A stretch of DNA of 42,740 bases from Pseudomonas tehranensis (GTDB taxonomy: Bacteria > Pseudomonadota > Gammaproteobacteria > Pseudomonadales > Pseudomonadaceae), in assembly GCF_014268615.1 (NCBI RefSeq), contig NZ_JABWQV010000023.1:1-42740 (forward strand). The letters run 5' to 3'. The translations under genes were made by a program, and so were the position numbers. Positions within the stretch are counted from its first letter, which is position 1; each line of letters starts with the position of its first letter. This document shows, piece by piece, positions 9,744 to 16,690 of this stretch. The notes under the pieces were generated by a model. That model was not told the DNA's origin. It ran no database searches and saw only the letters and a list, made by a program, of their open reading frames with translations.

Positions 9744-10745
9744 ATGACCGAACATACACTCTCGGAAGCCGAATACGACGCCATTACCGATGCGGCCGCG
9801 CATTGGTGCATGCGTTTGCACGCCGTCGACTGCACCGACGCCGAACGGCTGGCATTCAAACAATGGCACGATGCCGATCCCCTGCACGCTTTCGAATACC
9901 AAGCCATGCTGGAGATATGGGCCGTGGCCGATCATCTTCCGCGTGTCGAAGCGCCACCATCTCCCGCGCCAATACCGCGACCTCGGTCCCGTTGGAGCCG
10001 GATGGCTGTCGCCGCCGCGGTGCTTGTGCTGGGCGTGCCCCTGGCCGCCTACACGGGCTGGAACCTGGGCTGGGTTGCCAACTCCTACGAACGATTCGAA
10101 GCTGATGCAAGCGTGCGTCATATCACCCTGGGTGACGGCAGCCAGGTAGAACTGAACCTGGGCAGTGAACTGGTATTTGCCAATTACAAGAATGAGCGTC
10201 GGGTGACGCTGAAAAAGGGCGAGGCGTTTTTCGACGTCAGCCATGACACACAACACCCGTTCGTTGTACGGGCCGGCCAGGGCCAAGTGCGCGTAACCGG
10301 CACTCGCTTCAATGTATGGATGTATCAGGATCAGGTCCGGGTGACGCTGGTGGAGGGCTCAGTATGGGTGACCAGCAACCAGGCACTTGCCAGTAACGGC
10401 TCGCAACTGTCGCCGGGCATGCAGGCCAGCTACAAAGCCGGCGACTACCAACCGCAAATCCGTGAAGTCGATGTCAACGACAGCTCGCTGGCGTGGCGCA
10501 ACGGCAAGCTGGTGCTGGACAACCTTGCCCTCAGCGATGCACTCCCGCTGATCAATCGTTATCTCGAACATCCCGTCATGCTGGCCGACAACAGCACTGG
10601 CGCCCTGCGTATCGGTGGTATCTACAACCTCAACGAAGTGAAGAACCTGGTGCCTTCGTTGCCCAAAGTCCTGCCGGTTTACCTGACGCAGAACAAGGAT
10701 GGCAACCCGGTCCTCAACTCCATCGGTCAACGACCCTCCAACTGA
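9744..10745 (+). CDS. fpvR: FecR-family anti-sigma factor, probable FpvR
   Basis: A 333-residue inner-membrane sigma regulator. Residues 8-60 form the cytoplasmic FecR N-terminal domain (AAAHWCMRLHAVDCTDAERL, FKQWHDADPLHAFEYQAM). Residues 87-104 are the single membrane helix (MAVAAAVLVLGVPLAAYT). The periplasmic FecR domain follows (VRHITLGDGSQVELNLGSEL, GEAFFDVSHDTQHPFVV, VTGTRFNVWMYQDQVRVTLV), and the C-terminus is the region that contacts a TonB-dependent receptor. Most FecR genes follow an ECF sigma gene, but none is present here. In fluorescent pseudomonads the pyoverdine anti-sigma FpvR (acting on PvdS and FpvI) lies next to pvdQ, as I recall, and this gene is convergent with pvdQ. The symbol therefore rests on context. 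The start has AGGAAGAG just upstream. Confidence 0.75.
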   Translation: MTEHTLSEAEYDAITDAAAHWCMRLHAVDCTDAERLAFKQWHDADPLHAFEYQAMLEIWAVADHLPRVEAPPSPAPIPRPRSRWSRMAVAAAVLVLGVPLAAYTGWNLGWVANSYERFEADASVRHITLGDGSQVELNLGSELVFANYKNERRVTLKKGEAFFDVSHDTQHPFVVRAGQGQVRVTGTRFNVWMYQDQVRVTLVEGSVWVTSNQALASNGSQLSPGMQASYKAGDYQPQIREVDVNDSSLAWRNGKLVLDNLALSDALPLINRYLEHPVMLADNSTGALRIGGIYNLNEVKNLVPSLPKVLPVYLTQNKDGNPVLNSIGQRPSN

Positions 10746-10780
10746 AAAAGCCGCCACCGGCTCCGGTCGCGGCTTTTGTG
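10746..10780. terminator. Bidirectional intrinsic terminator between fpvR and pvdQ
   Basis: AAAAGCCGC at 10746-10754 pairs with GCGGCTTTT at 10769-10777, and the loop contains a second stem, ACCGG/CCGGT. A-tract on one side and T-tract on the other make it usable from both strands, fitting the two convergent genes that end here (stops at 10745 and 10795). Confidence 0.85.
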
Positions 10781-10794
10781 TAAAACAACAGCGA

Positions 10795-13143
10795 TTAGTG
10801 CGCGGCCACCCTGCCCGCCTCATCACGCTCACGGATAGTCACGGCCTGATAGTGCGGATCGGCTTTGATCTGCTGCTCGGTGAAGGGCAGCACACTCCAC
10901 TGTTTCTTCGAAAATGCCTGGGTCTGGTCGGCCGAATACGGCGATGCAGGGTCGCTGGAAATGGAAAATGCCAACAGACCTTGAGCCCGGGGTCCTTTGC
11001 CATCAAAACTCACCACTTGCAGATAACTGGTGCCGCTGACCACTTCCCGCTTGCCGTTGGCCCCCGGCACGCTCTGAATCGCGTTATAGATCCCCAGCTC
11101 CCCGGGGCCGCCGTGGATGGGCGTCTGCCGGCTGCCACTGCTGGCAACCTGGACGTCCTGCCAGCGGCTGTCCTTCGGCAACCCTGCCGCCTCCACTGAC
11201 GCCATCGAGGCCAGCATGGCCTGACGCACCGCCGCCAGCACCGCAGGACGCTCGATCGCCAGGCCGCGTGGGGTGTGTCGCGGATCTTGCGGATCGAACG
11301 GGACGCGCCACGAATCAGGCACCGCCTGCAACTGTTCCATGATGTGCTGGAAATGAATGAACCCCACCCCACTGTTCAGGCCGGCTGTTCGATCCCAAGC
11401 CTTGAGGCCGTTGCAAACCTGGGTCAACGCCAAGGCATCGGTCCCCAGGTCAGCGGCACAAAAGCCCAGCAGGTCCGGCATCACCTGATCAGCAAGGTAG
11501 ACCTGATCGTCCATGACCATGCGCTGCAGATCACTCACCTTCACCGGCCCGTCCTTGGCCAGCTTACCCAGTCGGTCCAGGGCGAAACGCGTCCGCTGGC
11601 CCAGCGGCAGGTCTTGTTGGCTGATCACAGGCGAGTACCCGGACAAAGGCTGTGAGGGGTTGACCATCCAGGCCGAGTCGTTGGAATTTTGCACATAATC
11701 GCGGCGCAACAACTGCGGTAGCTTGTCGGCGGCGTAAATACCCTTCTGCACGGCGTTCGAATCAGTATCCCAGGCGCATTCGCCGCGCGAGCCGTCCAGT
11801 ACGATGAGTTGCAGCCCTGCCCGCGGGTCGCTGCAGCGGGCCAACTTGTCGGCATCAACATTCGGCACCACCGACACGTTCATGTAGAGACTTTGCCCCT
11901 GATCGTCTACCGCCAAGGTGTTGACCCATGGAATACCGTGGATCTCATGGACCGCACTCTGCAAATCCTTGAGCGTGACGGCCTTGTTCATGGCGTACCA
12001 CTGGGCCAGCACCCGATCATTTTCCAGGTTCGCATCGCGCAGGCTGTAGGCGAACTTGTCATCCCAGTCCAGCCGGCCGGGCCATTGCACGATCGGGCCG
12101 AACTTCGAGCCGTAGACCACCCGTGAAACGGTCTGCACCTGGCCATCGGGTTGTTTGATGTCCACCGCCACCGTCTGTTGGCTCATCGGTACGGATTGAC
12201 CATCGAGCAGGTAGCGGGTCGGGTCTTTCGGGTCGAGTTGCAGACGGTACAGAGTGAAATGTTTGGAGGTATCGACGGTGTGGGTCCAGGCCAGGTGCTG
12301 GCTGAAACCGATGTTGATCACTGGCAAACCTGGCAGGGCCGCGCCCATGACGTCCAGTTTGCCGGGAATGGTCAGGTGCATCTGGTAAAAACGCATGCCC
12401 CCCAGCCATGGGAAGTGCGGGTTCGCCAGCAACATCCCACGCCCGTTGAAGGAGCGCTCACTGCCGATGGCGACCGCGTTGCTGCCGCGCTCCAGGGCGA
12501 AACGCTGCTGCCGGGTTGCTGCGCCTGCAAAACCTGCCCTCGGCTGGCCGGCGTCCGCCGTCGCTCGTGGCGGCTGAGCGCCCGCCAGGGCTTCGGCGAA
12601 CTGGCCGACGCCACCTTCCACCAATAGACGTCGGGTCAATTTGACCAGGTCCAACGCCGTAATTGGCCGTACCCATTCGCTTGCACATTGTTCAGGCAAG
12701 CCTTCGGCCTTGCGCTCGGCCAGCGCGCGGTTGAAACCCGCCACATAGCCCTCGATCAGTTGCTGGACTTGCGGCGGCTGGGCCTGCCAGAAACCGGAAA
12801 CGGCTTGCGGCGTGTTGAGCCAGTTGAAAAACATATCGCTGACGCGGTTCTCCCGCTGTTCGAGCGTGACCTGCTCCGGGCCGAAGTAACGCGAGCGCTG
12901 ACCGTTGACCGTTACGATCTCATTGACCAGCAGGCATAAATTATCTTCAGCGTACGCATACCCGATGCCGTAGCCCAACCCGCGCTCATCCTGAGCCCGG
13001 ATATGCGGCACGCCAAAACTGGTGCGGCGGATCTCGGCACTGGCCTGTTCTTTATCACCTTGAGCGCTGGCGACGCAGCTGAACCCCAGGCTCACTGCGA
13101 AAAACACACCTGCGAGGCGAAAGCTCGATAACTGCCCGGACAT
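10795..13143 (-). CDS. pvdQ: PvdQ-type acyl-homoserine lactone / pyoverdine acylase
   Basis: A 782-residue Ntn-hydrolase of the penicillin acylase family. It shares long identical stretches with P. aeruginosa PvdQ as I remember it (GVPHIRAQDERGLGYGIGYA, LTRRLLVEGGVGQFA, LLANPHFPWLGGMRFYQMHL, LAWTHTVDTSKHFTLYRL, VQNSNDSAWMVNP). A signal peptide ends at about A-S-A/Q-G, placing it in the periplasm. The precursor self-cleaves before Ser221 in LERGSNAVAIGS, making alpha and beta chains. PvdQ removes the fatty acyl chain from pyoverdine precursors and can also hydrolyse long-chain acyl-homoserine lactones. Start: ATG at 13143; a GTG at 13149 is better spaced from the GGAG at 13155-13158 and would add two residues. 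A PvdS-like promoter lies upstream. Confidence 0.92.
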   Translation of the reverse strand: MSGQLSSFRLAGVFFAVSLGFSCVASAQGDKEQASAEIRRTSFGVPHIRAQDERGLGYGIGYAYAEDNLCLLVNEIVTVNGQRSRYFGPEQVTLEQRENRVSDMFFNWLNTPQAVSGFWQAQPPQVQQLIEGYVAGFNRALAERKAEGLPEQCASEWVRPITALDLVKLTRRLLVEGGVGQFAEALAGAQPPRATADAGQPRAGFAGAATRQQRFALERGSNAVAIGSERSFNGRGMLLANPHFPWLGGMRFYQMHLTIPGKLDVMGAALPGLPVINIGFSQHLAWTHTVDTSKHFTLYRLQLDPKDPTRYLLDGQSVPMSQQTVAVDIKQPDGQVQTVSRVVYGSKFGPIVQWPGRLDWDDKFAYSLRDANLENDRVLAQWYAMNKAVTLKDLQSAVHEIHGIPWVNTLAVDDQGQSLYMNVSVVPNVDADKLARCSDPRAGLQLIVLDGSRGECAWDTDSNAVQKGIYAADKLPQLLRRDYVQNSNDSAWMVNPSQPLSGYSPVISQQDLPLGQRTRFALDRLGKLAKDGPVKVSDLQRMVMDDQVYLADQVMPDLLGFCAADLGTDALALTQVCNGLKAWDRTAGLNSGVGFIHFQHIMEQLQAVPDSWRVPFDPQDPRHTPRGLAIERPAVLAAVRQAMLASMASVEAAGLPKDSRWQDVQVASSGSRQTPIHGGPGELGIYNAIQSVPGANGKREVVSGTSYLQVVSFDGKGPRAQGLLAFSISSDPASPYSADQTQAFSKKQWSVLPFTEQQIKADPHYQAVTIRERDEAGRVAAH

Positions 13144-13240
13144 TCTCACGTTCACTCCTGATCCAATACTTTCTAAAACCAGGACGGCTGCCTGGGAATT
13201 CACATACCGCGTGCCTGAGCGGAATGTGCCTCCCTTGAAA

Positions 13241-13264
13241 ACGAATCGGATGAAAAAAAATTAA
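13241..13264 (-). promoter_or_regulatory. Near-consensus PvdS (iron-starvation sigma) box of pvdQ
   Basis: On the minus strand, TTAAT (13260-13264) is followed by exactly 16 bases and then CGT (13241-13243). The PvdS-dependent promoter is TAAAT-N16/17-CGT, so this has one mismatch in the -35 element and a perfect spacing and -10 core. It lies about 90 bases upstream of the pvdQ start. Assigning it to PvdS is an inference from motif plus gene identity. Confidence 0.5.
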
Positions 13265-13410
13265 TGGCCTTGCACCGCCTGACTACGGGCGTTTGATCGC
13301 ATCCGAACAAATTTTTCAGCTTTTCGCCTTCATGATTGGCCGCGTTCGTTCGTCCTATTACAGGAGAGTATCCGTGACCTTTTCTGATCAGGCTGGTAAG
13401 GAGTTTTTGC

Positions 13411-13791
13411 ATGCATGACGCGCGTCAGCCCATGGAGGGCAAGCCCAGGTCGACCGGCGTTCCGGCGACAGCCACCCACAACCTGTTCGACAGGCCGGCA
13501 GAACGAGGGTGCAATGAGCACATCAGACTTTTGCTCAAGAGCTTCGGCCTCAGGACCAGCCTGATTCGCCTCAAGGTCATCGATGCATTGCTCAAGGCCG
13601 CCGATGAAAACCGCAGCCTGGGTGTGCGGGGCGTGCACAGTCAACTGCTGGGGTTGGACATTCCATTGTCCTTTCTCAGCGTGCGCGAGGTGTTGAAGCG
13701 CCTGTGCAGCGAGGGTGTCGTCACCCTTAACCCCGATAAGACCTACAGCCTGCACCGCAAGGCCATGCACGTGCTCCAGGGCGGGGAGTGA
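13411..13791 (+). CDS. Short Fur-fold winged-helix protein
   Basis: A 126-residue protein with a clear start: GGTAAGGAG lies 9 bases before the ATG at 13411. Residues about 38-115 read as the Fur DNA-binding domain (LLLKSFGLRTSLIRLKVIDA, GVRGVHSQLLGLDIPLSFLS, VREVLKRLCSEGVVTLNPDK), with the Fur-like order helix, S-L-x-R-L recognition region, wing. The usual C-terminal half, which supplies the dimer interface and the His/Cys/Glu metal sites, is missing. An unusual polar N-terminal tail of about 36 residues precedes the domain. In Pseudomonas such proteins are often labelled Fe2+/Zn2+ uptake regulators. It is divergent from pvdQ, sharing a 267-base gap, so a link to iron regulation is plausible but not shown. 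Confidence 0.75.
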   Translation: MHDARQPMEGKPRSTGVPATATHNLFDRPAERGCNEHIRLLLKSFGLRTSLIRLKVIDALLKAADENRSLGVRGVHSQLLGLDIPLSFLSVREVLKRLCSEGVVTLNPDKTYSLHRKAMHVLQGGE

Positions 13792-13800
13792 CGCCTGCGC

Positions 13801-13989
13801 TCAGGACTTGACCTTGCGTCGCATCACGCCGTTGATCACGACCACGATGACCGCGACGGCAATCGCGATGTATTGAAACAGCTGCTCGCTGATCATGCCG
13901 TTGTTCTGCATCCAGGTCAGTCCCAGCATGATCGCCAAAACCACGAGGACCACCAGAATCGAGTATTTCAAACGTTGCGATTGAGTCAT
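13801..13989 (-). CDS. Small two-helix membrane protein (62 aa)
   Basis: A 62-residue protein starting MTQSQRLKY, with two hydrophobic stretches (SILVVLVVLAIMLGLTWM and YIAIAVAVIVVVINGVM) joined by a short polar loop, and a basic tail RRKVKS. The arrangement suggests an inner-membrane hairpin with both ends in the cytoplasm. The open frame extends upstream to 14082, but that portion reads as spurious. Start at 13989 has a GGA-rich stretch just upstream. I do not recognise a family. Its 3' end is 9 bases from the Fur-like gene's 3' end. Confidence 0.75.
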   Translation of the reverse strand: MTQSQRLKYSILVVLVVLAIMLGLTWMQNNGMISEQLFQYIAIAVAVIVVVINGVMRRKVKS

Positions 13990-14298
13990 TGCCAATTTCC
14001 TGAATGTATCCGCTCTGTATCCCAGTGCTTGCCAGCCCCAATGCAGAGTTTTGGAGATGGCGGGCAGCAGACGGGGTCTCATGGTACAACCGAAGGGGCG
14101 TACTCATGCAACCGACGCCCATCAGATTAATTACCTGCATCTCCACAAAAGTCTGCGCCTATCGGACTTTTTTCTTACAGATTTAACTCACATTTCTGCC
14201 ACAAACACAGGGGAAGACTTCTTTCGGCCCTGAATTTAACCAACGTATTCTCGAATAAGAGGCGCTTACCTCCTTACTGAAAATCAACGTTGGAAATC
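13990..14298 (+). other. Intergenic leader region with strong RNA structure
   Basis: No gene is seen in this 309-base gap. It holds the promoter of the small membrane gene on the minus strand and, on the plus strand, a structured leader for the accessory operon. Elements: 14043-14059 can pair with 14138-14156 (about 16 pairs with bulges); a hairpin CATGGTAC (14080-14087) / GTAC-T-CATG (14100-14108) lies between them; GGGCGT (14096-14101) can alternatively pair with ACGCCC (14115-14120); and the intrinsic terminator at 14147-14176 follows. The last 120 bases before the ATG at 14299 are AT-rich and could hold a further promoter. Confidence 0.55.
14147..14176 (+). terminator. Intrinsic terminator in the operon leader (attenuator candidate)
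   Basis: AAAAGTCTG at 14147-14155 pairs with CGGACTTTT at 14163-14171 (one T-G wobble) around a 7-base loop, followed by T-rich TTCTT. It points along the plus strand, 123 bases before the first gene of the operon, with no plus-strand gene ending just upstream. Its 5' arm is also part of the alternative helix with 14043-14059, so the two folds exclude each other. Confidence 0.65.
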
Positions 14299-15534
14299 AT
14301 GCAAAACTTGCTGGCAACTCTTTCGCCAATACGATTGACAGGTTTTTGCCTGGCTATCGCTCTTTTCGAACTATTGACTTACCTGGCCAGCGACCTGGTT
14401 ATGCCGGCCATGCTCGCGGTGACCCAGGAACTGGATGCACCCGCGGATCAAATCCCCCACGCCTTCAATCTGTATCTCTTGGGCGGTGTTCTGCTGCCGT
14501 GGCTGATCGGTCCGTTATCGGATCGCTATGGGCGTCGTGCATTCATGCTCGCCGGTTGTGTCGGTTTTGTCCTGGCTTGCGCGGCGATCACCCTGGTCAC
14601 CCACATGCAGGGATTCAACGGGCTTCGTTTGATCCAAGGTATGGGGTTGGGTTTCGTGATCGCGGTCAGCTACCCGGCCATACAGGAAGTATTCAACGAG
14701 TCGGACGCCGTGAAGGTCATGGCGTTGCTGGCCAATCTCGCCCTCCTCTCGCCCTTGCTGGGGCCGCTGCTGGGTGGCTTGCTGCTGCAATGGCTGTCCT
14801 GGCGCGAGCTGTTCCTGCTGCTGGCGGGCCTGGGTGCAGTGAGCTGGCTGGCCTTATGGACATTCATGCCCCCAACCCCCGGTCTGGCGCATTGCTGCCC
14901 CCGGCAACCGGCCCTGGAGCCGTTCGAGCTGCGCACACTCATCAGGCGCTATGGCGCGCTGCTGGGCCATCGCGGCTTCATGGCCGCGTGCGTGGCGCTG
15001 GGGTTGATGAGCCTGCCCCTGATTGCCTGGATCGGTCTGTCCCCACTGCTGCTTATCCAGGACCAGGGCCTGTCGCCCTTGGTGTACGGCCTGTGGCAAA
15101 TCCCGGTGTTCTCGGGCGTGATCCTTGGCAATCTCCTGCTCAATCGCCTGGTGGAGCGAGTGGGCGTGCACAGGGTATTGCGCTACAGCCTGTGGCCCTT
15201 GTCTACCGGCCTCATTGCACTGGTGATCGCCAGCCCGTTCAACCTTGGCGTACCCGCGCTGGTCAGCGGCCTGGCGCTCTACGCCTTGGGGCTCGGCATG
15301 GGCAACGCGACCTTGTATCGATTAGCGCTGTTCGCCAGCGACGACAGCAAAGGGCTGGTCTCGGCCATGGTCGGGATGATTTCCATCGCAGTGATGAGCA
15401 CAGCCGGCTCGCTGCTCGCGCTACTGGGCGCCGGAACGAGCCTGAACGCCTTTGCCTTGATGGTCGGCATTGCCGGGCTCAGCTGCCTGGTGGCGCTGCG
15501 TCTGTTCCTGTCGCAACCGACCGCTCACGTCTGA
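14299..15534 (+). CDS. MdfA-like multidrug/small-molecule MFS exporter
   Basis: A 411-residue 12-helix major facilitator protein that closely tracks E. coli MdfA (as I remember it) along its whole length. The acidic pair of helix 1 is conserved with the same spacing (Glu24 and Asp32 in FELLTYLASDLVMPAM; MdfA has E26 and D34). Motif A is GPLSDRYGRR, motif B with its Arg is GLRLIQGMGLGF, and antiporter motif C is LLSPLLGPLLGG. It would exchange protons for small hydrophobic or cationic compounds across the inner membrane. The start is the ATG at 14299; a TTG at 14290 is less likely. It is the first gene of a tight five-gene operon of acid-activating enzymes, so exporting that pathway's product or protecting against it is the likely role. 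Confidence 0.85.
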   Translation: MQNLLATLSPIRLTGFCLAIALFELLTYLASDLVMPAMLAVTQELDAPADQIPHAFNLYLLGGVLLPWLIGPLSDRYGRRAFMLAGCVGFVLACAAITLVTHMQGFNGLRLIQGMGLGFVIAVSYPAIQEVFNESDAVKVMALLANLALLSPLLGPLLGGLLLQWLSWRELFLLLAGLGAVSWLALWTFMPPTPGLAHCCPRQPALEPFELRTLIRRYGALLGHRGFMAACVALGLMSLPLIAWIGLSPLLLIQDQGLSPLVYGLWQIPVFSGVILGNLLLNRLVERVGVHRVLRYSLWPLSTGLIALVIASPFNLGVPALVSGLALYALGLGMGNATLYRLALFASDDSKGLVSAMVGMISIAVMSTAGSLLALLGAGTSLNAFALMVGIAGLSCLVALRLFLSQPTAHV

Positions 15535-15561
15535 AAATCCCCTCTCTGAGGAACGTTACCC

Positions 15562-16689
15562 ATGATTCATTTTCCCCACGCCGATGCGCTGTGTGCATTG
15601 GCGCAGCCTTACGATCCCGATTCGGTACCTGCTGGTCTATTTGATCGGGCCATGGCCCAAATCAGCCTGTTCCATTGCCACCACACCCCTGGCTACGAAC
15701 ACTGGCTCAACGCCAACGGCCTGGTGGTCGAGGACCTGGAGCATTTGACTGACTGGTCGCGCTTGCCGCCCATCTACGCCAATTACTTCAAACAGCGCTT
15801 GTTGCTCAGCCCCACCGGCGAGAACGCGCTGGAGCTGACGTCCTCCGGCACCAGTGGCCAGAAAAGCCGCATGCGCTACGACGAGCGCAGCATGGCTGCG
15901 GCCCAGGGCATGGTGGCGCGCATCTTTGAACACTACGGCTGGTTCACGCCGGATTCGCCCTGCAACTACCTGCTGTTCAGCCACGAGCCGGAACCGGTCA
16001 ATCGCGTCGGCACCGCTCATACGGATCAGTTCTTGCGCAGCTTCGCACCGGCCAATCGGATTTTTCATGCGCTGCGGCGCACCGGAAAAGGTCATGAGTT
16101 CGATGTCTTTGGCGCGATCCGGGCCCTTCAGGAGTTCGCCGAAGAGGGTCTGCCTGTGAGGATCTTCGGCTTCCCGGCGCTGCTGTGTCATGCGCTTGAG
16201 CGCATGCGCGAGACCGCAACGCCAAACCTCAAGCTAGCTCCCGACTCCCTGGTATTTCTGGGAGGCGGTTGGAAAAAACAGGCCGCCCAAGAGATCCCCC
16301 GCCACGAGGTCTATGAACACATCACCCGGCAACTGGGCATTGAGGCGCACCGCTGCCGCGACGGTTACGGTGCCGTCGAGCACGCAGTGCCGTACATCGA
16401 ATGTGCGCACCACAGGTTTCATGTGCCGGTCTATTCGAAAGCTTTCATACGTAAACCCTCGAACTTCAGCGTCCAGCCCTTCGGCAAGGCGGGATTGTTG
16501 TCATTCGTCTCGCCTTACATCTCTTCCAGTCCCGCCCATGCCGTGGTGATGAGCGACCTGGCGACCCTGCATCCAGCCAATTGTGAGTGCGGCCTGAACA
16601 CCCAATGGTTCGAACTGCACGGTCGGGCCGGCACCAGTGCCAGCCGAAGCTGCGCCATGGCCGCTTCCGAATTGATCAAGGAGAATTGA
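15562..16689 (+). CDS. LuxE-like acyl-protein synthetase
   Basis: A 375-residue adenylate-forming enzyme of the LuxE family, which activates a fatty acid as acyl-AMP, moves it to its own cysteine and hands it to the LuxC reductase. The ATP-binding loop is S94-S-G-T-S-G99 (ELTSSGTSGQKSRMRY). LuxE-type landmarks include LVFLGGGWKKQAAQEI, RDGYGAVEHAVPYIEC and CECGLNTQWFELHGRAG. The acyl-accepting cysteine of V. harveyi LuxE is Cys364 as I recall, near the C-terminus; here the cysteine in SRSCAMAASEL is also residue 364. The gene starts 27 bases after the exporter and stops 1 base before the LuxC fusion, whose Shine-Dalgarno (AAGGAG) lies inside this gene's end. The substrate need not be a long fatty acid. 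Confidence 0.87.
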   Translation: MIHFPHADALCALAQPYDPDSVPAGLFDRAMAQISLFHCHHTPGYEHWLNANGLVVEDLEHLTDWSRLPPIYANYFKQRLLLSPTGENALELTSSGTSGQKSRMRYDERSMAAAQGMVARIFEHYGWFTPDSPCNYLLFSHEPEPVNRVGTAHTDQFLRSFAPANRIFHALRRTGKGHEFDVFGAIRALQEFAEEGLPVRIFGFPALLCHALERMRETATPNLKLAPDSLVFLGGGWKKQAAQEIPRHEVYEHITRQLGIEAHRCRDGYGAVEHAVPYIECAHHRFHVPVYSKAFIRKPSNFSVQPFGKAGLLSFVSPYISSSPAHAVVMSDLATLHPANCECGLNTQWFELHGRAGTSASRSCAMAASELIKEN

Positions 16690-16690
16690 T

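Noticed and set aside
14346..15644. 432-codon plus-strand frame overlapping the MdfA-like gene
   Set aside because: Arg/Gly/Pro-rich shadow without hydrophobic segments or motifs; the MFS frame matches MdfA throughout.
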